A stretch of 11,145 bases of DNA from CAYVXE01 sp964455375. Its GTDB lineage: Bacteria > Zhuqueibacterota > Zhuqueibacteria > Oceanimicrobiales > Oceanimicrobiaceae. Both the position numbers and the translations under genes were made by a program. The stretch covers positions 1-11,145 of the forward strand of contig CAYVXE010000134.1 of the NCBI GenBank assembly GCA_964455375.1. The letters are read 5' to 3'. The notes under the pieces are model-generated. The model did not search any database, was not told the origin of the DNA, and saw only the letters and a program-made list of their open reading frames with translations. This document shows positions 1-6,339 of this stretch, piece after piece; the stretch's first letter is position 1, and each line of letters begins with the position of its first letter.

Positions 1-131
1 TAATCTCCTTTTCTTCCTGTCTTCCTGTGATTTTCGAATCTGAGTCGAAACTTGAATCACTATGACTCATTTTAAACAATTTTGAGTACAGCAAGCCAGG
101 TCCAAAATTCAAAATTAGTTAAAGTTGCAAG

Positions 132-839
132 TCAGTTTTCCAGTTTCGCATCTTCCATAATGATGTCATAGGAATACCCGGCGCCAAAATCTCTGTTTAA
201 CGTAATTTTGCCTGAGAAGACGACCACGTCACCGACTTTAACAACGTCCTTCGTTGTAATCGTTAGATCGTAGTTACCTGAATCATCGGTTCCATCCTGA
301 ATGTGCACCCAGTTCCTACCCATGATCTTGGCATTGACTTTGGTGACCCTGCCTTTTATTTTAACTGTCTTGTTTGCATAGGATGTTCGATTAGCAAAAA
401 TTTCCGCAATGGTTACGCCACCTTTCACCGGCGTAACAGAGAAGTTCTTTTTCTCTGCTGCTGCTTTCTTACCGTGCGGCGATTTAATATTCCTTGCACG
501 AACGGTTTTTACCGGCCCGGTAGCAATGTCCTGGACGAAATAGACTGTCTCAAAGGTCCTTTGCAAGTCCTTGCTTTCGAAATTCTTCATTTCGAGTCCG
601 CTGTCGTAATACAAGGCTTCCCCTTTTTTCACCTCTCTTCTCGCAACGGCCATCCAATAACTATTGTCATCTTCCCGCACTTTTAAATACGTATATGAAT
701 TTGCCTGGAGTACGTCTTCCACGATTACCTTATGGGCAAAGTCACTGGAATCGTTTTGCTGTTTTGGTACGTCGCTTTTTTTACATGCGGAAATAGCGAA
801 TGTAAGCGTAAGCGTTAAAATCAAATATTTGAGTTTCAT
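132..839 (-). CDS. Outer-membrane-type lipoprotein with two OB-like domains
   Basis: A 235-residue lipoprotein, probably anchored to a membrane facing the periplasm. The N-terminus is a short positively charged segment, a hydrophobic stretch and a lipobox ending at Cys19 (ISAC), so the mature protein starts at C19. Residues about 37-115 form a first beta-rich domain (NSYTYLKVRE, LEMKNFESKDL) of a kind often found before an OB domain. Residues about 142-233 look like an OB-fold of the tRNA_anti/nucleic-acid-binding type (VKIKGRVTKVNAKIMGRNW, HIQDGTDDSGNYDLTIT, VGDVVVFSGKI). A Lys-rich linker (123-131) separates them. The start is supported by AAAGGA upstream of ATG. It lies 34 bp downstream of the phosphoesterase gene on the same strand, so the two are probably co-transcribed. 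The ligand is unknown: extracytoplasmic OB folds bind many things besides nucleic acid. The fold calls come from pattern recognition alone. Confidence 0.85.
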   Translation of the reverse strand: MKLKYLILTLTLTFAISACKKSDVPKQQNDSSDFAHKVIVEDVLQANSYTYLKVREDDNSYWMAVARREVKKGEALYYDSGLEMKNFESKDLQRTFETVYFVQDIATGPVKTVRARNIKSPHGKKAAAEKKNFSVTPVKGGVTIAEIFANRTSYANKTVKIKGRVTKVNAKIMGRNWVHIQDGTDDSGNYDLTITTKDVVKVGDVVVFSGKITLNRDFGAGYSYDIIMEDAKLEN

Positions 840-873
840 TTCATTCCTTTCTATTAAGATTATTAAATATTCC

Positions 874-2331
874 TCACTTCAATAAAAGCATTTTACGGGA
901 CAGCACATCGTCTCCTGCCTGCAGCCTGTACACATAAATTCCGGAACTGACTTGCCGGCCAAAACCATCCCGGCCATCCCAGACCACCGACTTTTCTCCG
1001 CGCGGTTCTGTTGCATCGACTAACGTAACGATCTTCTGTCCCAGTAAGTTGTAAATTGTTAAAACCACAGCCGCCTTTTGAGAGAGTTCATAGCGTAGTG
1101 TGGTCGCCGGGTTGAACGGGTTCGGATATGCCGGATATAGATTAAAATCATGCAGAACCGTCTGCCCGGCTTTACGATCCACTGCCAGGACGCCGCGGTC
1201 GATGGTAAATGAATCCATGACAGTTCCAGCGGTATTAATCGCGGAGAAATGCAGCACCGCACCGTCAATTTCAATTTCACAGAAATGGTACACCCTGCGA
1301 GTGATAACCACATGCGGGCGATTTGTCTCCGGATAATGAAGTGGCGCGCCGCCACCGCCGGTAGTTATGTGTTGCACACCGTTAACTTCTGCACGGGAAT
1401 AGTAGTGATTATGGCCGGCGAATACGATTGAAACCCCATACTTTTCACACAATGGCTGAATAAACTGTTGCACGGCACGGTTATTGTCGTGTCCACCGGC
1501 TGCCGACCAGCCCGGTTCATGCAGACAGATGAACTTCCAGAGTTTGGAGGTAGATGCAAGATCGCTTTCAATCCAGGAAAGTTGTGCAGAACCGGGAGTG
1601 TAATTCGAGTATTGATCAACCATGACAAAATGAGCAGGGCCGTAATCGAAAGACCAGTAACGGCCGCCAACATAAGGATAGGGAAAATATTTCACAAAAA
1701 GTACACCCGTCCCTTCATGATTCCCCATCGCTGACTGATATGGAAGATTCGCCAGCATGGTTTGAATATTTCTGTAGGACGGGTCAAAGAACTGATGCTC
1801 CCAATCTGACTCACTGACGCCATTATTGACCAGGTCGCCCACAGAAAGGACAAAGCTCTGGCAGTCGGCGTCTCCCGTATATGCGGCCACCATGGCTTTA
1901 GCGACTAAATCATGTTTGTCGGGATGAGATCGGGTATCGCCGTAAGCAAAAAATTTCAAACGAGTTGCACTTGTATCAGGAGCGGTCAGGAATGAACCTG
2001 TGTAAGATGCGGCATTCACTCTTACACGGTACGCATACCTGCGACCAGGGGTTAATCCGCTTATGGTATATGAGAATTGATGATCAGAACCGTATTCAGA
2101 AACGTCTGCATGCCCAAGGTTGTAAAGCGTATCGACCCCCCATTCGATGGTACAGATTGCAGTGGAGTCCAGTTGCCACAGCACCTGCATTTCGGTATTG
2201 TCGCCTGCATAAATCAGATATGGGGCTTTACGTGTTATCGTCGCAAAATTCTCTGCGGACAGTGTGCCCGGCGCGACAGTGAGTAGTTGGACAATCACAA
2301 CGCCTAAAAGCATAACCAAATTTCGTCGCAT
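874..2331 (-). CDS. Secreted purple-acid-phosphatase-like metallophosphoesterase with T9SS-type sorting domain
   Basis: A 485-residue secreted calcineurin-like phosphoesterase. Residues 1-26 are a signal peptide (cleavage near LSA-EN). Residues about 33-117 form a fibronectin-like domain as in the N-terminus of purple acid phosphatases. The catalytic domain spans about 125-345, with metal ligands in order: GDTR (D132), GDLV (D166), GNHE (N204, H205), H271 in CLHEPGW, and GHNHY (H307, H309). The Tyr of the classical GDxGY purple-acid motif is absent, so the enzyme is better called metallophosphoesterase than true purple acid phosphatase. Residues about 396-485 begin YPNPFNPATTL and continue as a FlgD-like Ig/type A sorting domain (WDGRDGFGRQVSSGIYVYRL), which in related phyla directs export or surface attachment through the type IX system. 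The substrate cannot be read from sequence; organic phosphate scavenging is the simple guess. It is the first gene of a likely two-gene unit with the lipoprotein. Confidence 0.93.
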   Translation of the reverse strand: MRRNLVMLLGVVIVQLLTVAPGTLSAENFATITRKAPYLIYAGDNTEMQVLWQLDSTAICTIEWGVDTLYNLGHADVSEYGSDHQFSYTISGLTPGRRYAYRVRVNAASYTGSFLTAPDTSATRLKFFAYGDTRSHPDKHDLVAKAMVAAYTGDADCQSFVLSVGDLVNNGVSESDWEHQFFDPSYRNIQTMLANLPYQSAMGNHEGTGVLFVKYFPYPYVGGRYWSFDYGPAHFVMVDQYSNYTPGSAQLSWIESDLASTSKLWKFICLHEPGWSAAGGHDNNRAVQQFIQPLCEKYGVSIVFAGHNHYYSRAEVNGVQHITTGGGGAPLHYPETNRPHVVITRRVYHFCEIEIDGAVLHFSAINTAGTVMDSFTIDRGVLAVDRKAGQTVLHDFNLYPAYPNPFNPATTLRYELSQKAAVVLTIYNLLGQKIVTLVDATEPRGEKSVVWDGRDGFGRQVSSGIYVYRLQAGDDVLSRKMLLLK

Positions 2332-2352
2332 TTTTGACTCCCCAATATAATT

Positions 2353-2389
2353 TGTATAGTATCACAGTAGAGGTGTTTGACTTTGTCAA
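2353..2389 (-). promoter_or_regulatory. Possible promoter of the phosphoesterase gene with a TTGAC palindrome
   Basis: On the minus strand TATACA (2358-2353) is a fair -10 element about 22 bp from the ATG at 2331. The hexamer 17 bp upstream (GTCAAA) is a poor -35, and the better TTGACA (2389-2384) sits too far away (25 bp from TATACA; 20 bp from an alternative GATACT). The stretch 2377-2389 is a perfect inverted repeat TTGAC-TTT-GTCAA, which would overlap the -35 position. This could be an operator for an activator or repressor. It is inferred from sequence only and the promoter geometry is not ideal. Confidence 0.3.
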
Positions 2390-2419
2390 CAAGGTTTATT
2401 GCAAATATTCCGTTTTTTG

Positions 2420-2433
2420 TTGATAAAAGTCAA
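2420..2433. promoter_or_regulatory. FNR/CRP-box-like inverted repeat
   Basis: TTGAT-AAAA-GTCAA differs at one of ten fixed positions from the FNR-family consensus TTGAT-N4-ATCAA. It lies directly after the stop codon of the hydrogenase maturation protease and about 43 bp from the centre of the TTGAC palindrome, upstream of the phosphoesterase gene. A regulator of the CRP/FNR superfamily could bind here, but a match this short in AT-rich DNA can arise by chance, and no such regulator with a DNA-binding domain is encoded in the window. Confidence 0.25.
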
Positions 2434-2434
2434 G

Positions 2435-2911
2435 TTACTGTTTTTCCATCACGTTTTCCCAAGAATCCAAATCGACTTTAACCTGCTCAACAACCTCCGG
2501 AATAGATTTTTCGACCTCCTCGGAAAGTTCAGTTCCGGCACGGAAATTCTTGCCTTCGATACCGTAAACAATCAGCTTCTCGGGCAATTGTTTCAGTGAA
2601 CGACCGAGTTCTATAGCTTCGGCAACACTGAACTCATGTGTGGAATAATGGAAGAACTTTGACGGGAGACATTCTGAATCCGCCTGAAACCTGAAAACAG
2701 TCCCCGGGTCGCTTCCGGAGTTTACAGCATCGAAAATAAATACAAACCTCCTCTGTTGCATTATTTCGAGAAGTGACATCCCTTCTCCGGAAGCTTCAAG
2801 GATTTCTATTTCAGGTACTTCTGCTTGCATTATTTTGGCAATGTGCCATCCAAGGCCGTCATCATTGCGAAATCGGTTTCCGACCCCGATGCAGGTGACT
2901 TTGGATAACAT
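2435..2911 (-). CDS. [NiFe] hydrogenase C-terminal maturation protease (HycI/HybD family)
   Basis: A 158-residue peptidase that removes the C-terminal tail of the hydrogenase large subunit after nickel has been inserted, allowing the active site to close. It has the family hallmarks: GVGNRFRNDDGLG at 9-21 with the nickel-sensing acid at D17, DAVNSGSDPG at 61-70 with D61, and STHEFSVAEAI with H92. These correspond to the E16, D62 and H93 ligands of HybD. YGIEG (116-120) is also typical. Its ATG shares one base with the stop codon of hydA (TAATG), which indicates translational coupling, and its expected substrate is the HydA tail encoded immediately upstream. The length fits the family. It is the last gene of the hydrogenase operon. 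The Gln-terminal tail is followed by an FNR-like box rather than an obvious terminator. Confidence 0.93.
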   Translation of the reverse strand: MLSKVTCIGVGNRFRNDDGLGWHIAKIMQAEVPEIEILEASGEGMSLLEIMQQRRFVFIFDAVNSGSDPGTVFRFQADSECLPSKFFHYSTHEFSVAEAIELGRSLKQLPEKLIVYGIEGKNFRAGTELSEEVEKSIPEVVEQVKVDLDSWENVMEKQ

Positions 2912-4200
2912 TATTTTCTATCTATTGTTAACTTTAAATAATGTGTCGAACAAGATATACACGGATCATAATTGCGTACCGCCTGTTCGCACTGCCACTG
3001 CAGTTTATCATCGGGTAAATCGAGGTTTCCCGGAACAAAATTCCACAAATCTTTTTCGATTGTTTTCTGATTCACTGCGGTTGGCGAAACAATTTTGGCA
3101 TCGAGAATGGTGCCTTTCTCATCAATGCTATATCGGTGGTAGCAAATTCCGCGTGGCGCCTCAGTGGCACCGTAACCGGTGCCGGCACGAGGTTCCACAT
3201 CCATCGCCGGTTTGTCCGGCATCTCATAATTTTCAACAATGCGAAGAGCTTCCTCAATTGCATAAAGCGTTTCCACGCTGCGAACAATAATGCTTTTAAA
3301 AGGGTTGTTACAAGTTTTTCCGAGACCTGCTTCCTTTGCCGCCTGTTTTGCCAGCGGTGAAAGTTGTTTATGATTCAAACTGTACCGGGCCAGAGGACCA
3401 AGAAAACACGACCCGCGTCCGTTTACAGTCGTATGAAGCGCTGTAGAATGTTCTACATGCTCTTCTATTAAATAGTCATCGTATTCTCTGATCTCGGCAT
3501 CAATCCCTTTGTTTGACACGAGTTTTCCCTCGATAATCGCATATTCGTCCGGATGCTGGATTGCTACAAATTCATAATCCTGTTCAAAATCCGGAAAAGG
3601 AAAAGTAGCTACAAGTTTTGTCGTATCGAGCGCTGCATCCCTTGCCCACTTGAGTTCTTCCGTTAACGTTTGCAATTCTTTTTTTGTCGGAACTTTATAA
3701 AAACCACCGACTTTGACATTGATTGGGTGAATTTCACGGCCACCTACCAGGTTCATTATTTGGTTGCCGAGCTTCTTTAATCGGAGCGCTTTTTGAACAA
3801 TTTCAGGATGATCTTTTGATAGCTGGATAGCATCTTCATACCCTAGAAAATCCGGTGCGTGCAGCATATAAACATGCAGTACATGACTTTCGATCCACTC
3901 ACCGCAGTAAATGAGCCTTCTTAGTTCCCTGAGCTGTCCGGTGACTTTCACACCACAAATGTCTTCCATTGCGTAGGAAGCACCCAACTGATAGGCGATT
4001 GGACAGATACCGCAAATTCTCGCAGTAATATCGGGTGTTTCACGGAAATCCCGGCCACGCAAAAATGCTTCGAAAAACCTTGGAGGTTCAAAAATTCTTA
4101 ATTTGACATCAGCAACTTTTTCGTTTTTAACTTTTACAAATAGCGCCCCCTCTCCCTCAACCCGGGCCAAGTAGTCCACTTTGATGGTTTTATTCTTCAT
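2911..4200 (-). CDS. hydA: Group 3b [NiFe] hydrogenase/sulfhydrogenase large (alpha) subunit
   Basis: A 429-residue catalytic subunit that carries the NiFe(CN)2CO centre and interconverts H2 with protons and electrons; group 3b enzymes can also reduce sulfur to sulfide. The L1 motif RICGICP gives C63 and C66, and the L2 motif DPCISCSTH gives C414 and C417, the four cysteines that hold nickel and iron. The nine residues after H420 (YLKLTIDRK) are the tail expected to be cut off by the maturation protease encoded next. The N-terminal ARVEGEGAL is the usual conserved start region. No signal peptide is present and the partner small subunit has none either, so the enzyme is cytoplasmic. The gene overlaps the end of hydD by 11 bp and overlaps the protease gene by 1 bp. 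The assignment to group 3b rests on the beta-gamma-delta-alpha gene order as in Pyrococcus sulfhydrogenase. Confidence 0.96.
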   Translation of the reverse strand: MKNKTIKVDYLARVEGEGALFVKVKNEKVADVKLRIFEPPRFFEAFLRGRDFRETPDITARICGICPIAYQLGASYAMEDICGVKVTGQLRELRRLIYCGEWIESHVLHVYMLHAPDFLGYEDAIQLSKDHPEIVQKALRLKKLGNQIMNLVGGREIHPINVKVGGFYKVPTKKELQTLTEELKWARDAALDTTKLVATFPFPDFEQDYEFVAIQHPDEYAIIEGKLVSNKGIDAEIREYDDYLIEEHVEHSTALHTTVNGRGSCFLGPLARYSLNHKQLSPLAKQAAKEAGLGKTCNNPFKSIIVRSVETLYAIEEALRIVENYEMPDKPAMDVEPRAGTGYGATEAPRGICYHRYSIDEKGTILDAKIVSPTAVNQKTIEKDLWNFVPGNLDLPDDKLQWQCEQAVRNYDPCISCSTHYLKLTIDRK

Positions 4201-5002
4201 GTTTTAAACTCTCCATTCGAAATTCTTCTGCATAAGCATTGAAAGAGCGCAGTGAGCGGACTATATCTTTATTCGTTACACCTAACTGTTTCCACCAATC
4301 CATCAACGAGTGCGTATTGGGGTTTTCCATCGGACCGAAGCAACCATAACATCCGCGGTGATAAGAAGGACAGAGGACACCGCAACCTGTCTGCGTAATT
4401 GGTCCGAGACATGGAGTACCGTGCGCCGTCATTACACAAGTATGACCATTTTTTTTACAATCCACGCAGAGGCTGTGAGTAGGAATATTCGGTTTACGGT
4501 CGTTCAGGAAAGCATTGACAACTTCCAGCAACTGTTCTTTGCTGATAGGGCATCCTCGCAACTGAAAATCTACGAAAACATGCTCGTCGATGGGAGTTGA
4601 GCTTTTAAGTGCAGAAATATATTGCGGAGAGGCGTAAACAATCGGAATGAAATTATTTACATTTTCAAAATTCCGCAATGCCTGAATACCCCCGGCTGTT
4701 GCACAAGCACCAATTGTAATAAGATATTTTGACTGGCGACGCACCTGATGAATTCTCTCGGCATCGTGTGGCGTTGTAATTGAGCCTTCGACTAAAGAAA
4801 GATCATAAGGACCTTTAACAAATGCTCTCGAGGCTTCTGGAAAATTTGCAATTTCAATATTCGCCGCAACAGTCAGTAATTCGTCTTCACAATCCAGCAA
4901 GCTTAATTGACAACCGTCACAGGAAGCGAATTTCCAAACTGCTAATTTCGGTTTCCCGGGACTTTTTCTGTATGATTTTTTAGAATTAACCGTTATCGGC
5001 AT
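4190..5002 (-). CDS. hydD: Group 3b [NiFe] hydrogenase/sulfhydrogenase small (delta) subunit
   Basis: A 270-residue electron-transfer subunit that pairs with HydA. Twelve cysteines can be assigned to three [4Fe-4S] clusters. The proximal set is C28 and C31 (CDGCQ), C100 (GACATAGG) and C151 (RGCP). The other two clusters are served by C179, C182, C189, C198, C207, C211, C218 and C221 in the C-terminal half (CVDCKKNGHTC, GTPCLGP, GCGVLCPSYHRGCYGC). VEGSITTP (71-78) is another family signature. There is no Tat signal peptide, which separates it from membrane-bound uptake hydrogenases and fits a soluble NAD(P)-linked enzyme. The start lies 3 bp after the hydG stop, with GAGAGGT at the end of hydG as ribosome binding site. 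The tail overlaps hydA by 11 bp, so translation is likely coupled. Confidence 0.95.
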   Translation of the reverse strand: MPITVNSKKSYRKSPGKPKLAVWKFASCDGCQLSLLDCEDELLTVAANIEIANFPEASRAFVKGPYDLSLVEGSITTPHDAERIHQVRRQSKYLITIGACATAGGIQALRNFENVNNFIPIVYASPQYISALKSSTPIDEHVFVDFQLRGCPISKEQLLEVVNAFLNDRKPNIPTHSLCVDCKKNGHTCVMTAHGTPCLGPITQTGCGVLCPSYHRGCYGCFGPMENPNTHSLMDWWKQLGVTNKDIVRSLRSFNAYAEEFRMESLKHEE

Positions 5003-5005
5003 ATT

Positions 5006-5842
5006 TTAGACCTCTCGTATATCCAGTAGATTTTTGACATGGTCATATCGGAAGACTGGCCCATCTTTACAAATAAATTTCTCGCCCATTTGGCAGTGGC
5101 CACAAAAACCGATGCCGCATTTCATATTTCTTTCCAGAGAAATATAAATCCGATCCTCTGGTACACCGCGTTTTTTAAATTCCAGAACCGTTAAACGAAT
5201 CATCACCTCCGGCCCGCATATCAAAACAGTAGCGTTATACGGATCAAACGGGGCTTTCGGGATAAGTGTTGTTACCACGCCAACATTTCCACGCCAACCT
5301 TCAATCGACCTGTCCACAGTCACGTAAACATTTAGATCAAATTCGGCACGCCAACTCCTGATTTCATTCGAATACAAAATATCGCCCGGCGTGCGAGCTC
5401 CGTACAGTAGTACCACATTTCCATATTTTTCCCGCTGATTCAAAACATGGTACATCGCCGGTCGCAAAGGCGCTAAACCAATTCCACCGGTAACAATAAC
5501 AATATCATTCCCTTCTGATTTTTCTACCGGCCATGATGTGCCGTAAGGCCCCCTAACACCTAAATACTGCCCTTGTTTTATTTTTTTCATTGCACCAGTC
5601 ACAGTTCCTACGGCACGTGTGGTATGGGTGAGCGTTTTGGATATTGCAGGATCTCCGCTAATAGAAATGGGAACTTCACCAATTCCAAAAACATACAGCA
5701 TATTAAACTGTCCGGACTTGAAATTAAATCCTCGATTGTTATTCGGTTCAAGTTCTAAAGTGAAAGTATCGAATGTTTCCTTAACTATTTTTTTTACCCG
5801 GAATGGGCTCGAGATCATCGGGTCTGGGTGGTTCGTAGCCAT
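5006..5842 (-). CDS. hydG: Sulfhydrogenase gamma subunit, FAD/NAD(P)H-binding electron-transfer protein
   Basis: A 278-residue flavoprotein of the ferredoxin-NADP reductase/dihydroorotate dehydrogenase electron-transfer (PyrK-like) group. Residues about 10-105 form the FAD-binding barrel (FNFKSGQFNMLY, GVRGPYG). Residues about 110-230 form the NAD(P)-binding domain (VTGGIGLAPLRP at 117-128, CGPEVM at 209-214). The C-terminus has CGIGFCGHC and a later Cys, giving C242, C247, C250 and C258, which match the [2Fe-2S] site of this family. In the hydrogenase it exchanges electrons with NADPH or NADH. The start at ATG 5842 is preceded by GAAGAGG at suitable distance; an ATG four bases upstream is out of frame. 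It follows the cyclic-nucleotide-binding-fold gene by 15 bp and precedes hydD by 3 bp. Confidence 0.94.
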   Translation of the reverse strand: MATNHPDPMISSPFRVKKIVKETFDTFTLELEPNNNRGFNFKSGQFNMLYVFGIGEVPISISGDPAISKTLTHTTRAVGTVTGAMKKIKQGQYLGVRGPYGTSWPVEKSEGNDIVIVTGGIGLAPLRPAMYHVLNQREKYGNVVLLYGARTPGDILYSNEIRSWRAEFDLNVYVTVDRSIEGWRGNVGVVTTLIPKAPFDPYNATVLICGPEVMIRLTVLEFKKRGVPEDRIYISLERNMKCGIGFCGHCQMGEKFICKDGPVFRYDHVKNLLDIREV

Positions 5843-5857
5843 TCATAACCTCTTCAA

Positions 5858-6316
5858 TTAATTAGCCTTATAAAGATCAAGCAATTGCAACCTCGTTGCA
5901 TTTAATCTCTGCATAAACAGGTGCGAAAAACGTTTAAGTATTTCATATCCCAATGTATGATCCTGCTCACATTTTGTACGAAAACAACGTGCATCCAGTT
6001 GAATGGCACGTGTCAACTCCAACACTCTTGCATCAAAATTCCAATTGTAAGGAGGAATCAGCCATGACCAACCCAAAACATCACCCTCGCCTACGGTTTG
6101 TACATTAATAGGCCCCTGTCCAGGTGAATAAATTTCCAAAGCTACTTTTCCATGGCGGATAAAAAAGAAATTTTCAGCTTCCTTTCCTTCACGAAAAATA
6201 AACTCTCCGGCAGCAAAACGAACATTCGATGCACAGTCCACCAACAGATCGATATGTTCTGGTCGTAATCCTTTCAAAAACCTGTGTTCATCAAGATAGG
6301 CTTTAAGAGATTCCAT
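5858..6316 (-). CDS. Cyclic-nucleotide-binding-fold (CRP-like) sensor protein without DNA-binding domain, in hydrogenase operon
   Basis: A 152-residue single-domain protein of the CRP/FNR effector-binding fold. The beta-roll is recognisable: FAAGEFIFREGKEAENFFFI, GKVALEIY, VGEGDVLGWSWLIPP and the later FDARVLELTRAIQLDA, ending in a helix (RFSHLFMQRLNATRLQLLDLY). There is no helix-turn-helix. The phosphate-binding cassette that reads FGE..-R-A in cAMP binders is replaced by LGWSWLIPPYNWNFDAR, so the usual Glu and Arg are missing and cAMP binding is doubtful. I recall similar GWSWL proteins beside hydrogenases in other bacteria, but cannot verify this here. The start was placed at ATG 6316 because AAGGAG lies 6 bp upstream; an in-frame ATG at 6331 would put that ribosome binding site inside the gene. 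It sits between hydB (23 bp gap) and hydG (15 bp gap), suggesting a structural or sensory partner of the enzyme. Confidence 0.85.
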   Translation of the reverse strand: MESLKAYLDEHRFLKGLRPEHIDLLVDCASNVRFAAGEFIFREGKEAENFFFIRHGKVALEIYSPGQGPINVQTVGEGDVLGWSWLIPPYNWNFDARVLELTRAIQLDARCFRTKCEQDHTLGYEILKRFSHLFMQRLNATRLQLLDLYKAN

Positions 6317-6322
6317 ACATTT

Positions 6323-6328
6323 CTCCTT
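6323..6328 (-). promoter_or_regulatory. Ribosome binding site that decides the CRP-like gene start
   Basis: AAGGAG on the minus strand ends 6 bp before the ATG at 6316. The longer reading from ATG 6331 would encode this site as its second and third codons (MKEKCMES), so the shorter MESLKAYL start is preferred. Confidence 0.65.
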
Positions 6329-6339
6329 CATTAATTGAG

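Noticed and set aside
41..69. Inverted repeat TGAGTC...GACTCA downstream of the lipoprotein gene as terminator
   Set aside because: Only six pairs around a 17-base loop, with no T-run in the direction of the gene.
303..686. Plus-strand reading frame opposite the lipoprotein gene
   Set aside because: Antisense to a lipoprotein with clear signal and domain pattern; the product has no recognisable features and no ribosome binding site.
2835..3290. Plus-strand 151-codon frame across the protease/hydA junction
   Set aside because: Fully antisense to two well-identified hydrogenase genes; composition is that of a shadow frame.
5858..6316. CRP-like gene as a transcription factor of the hydrogenase operon
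   Set aside because: The protein ends after the sensor domain and its long helix, with no helix-turn-helix.
6317..6331. Upstream ATG at 6331 as start of the CRP-like gene
   Set aside because: It would place the AAGGAG ribosome binding site inside the coding region; the ATG at 6316 has ideal spacing to that site.
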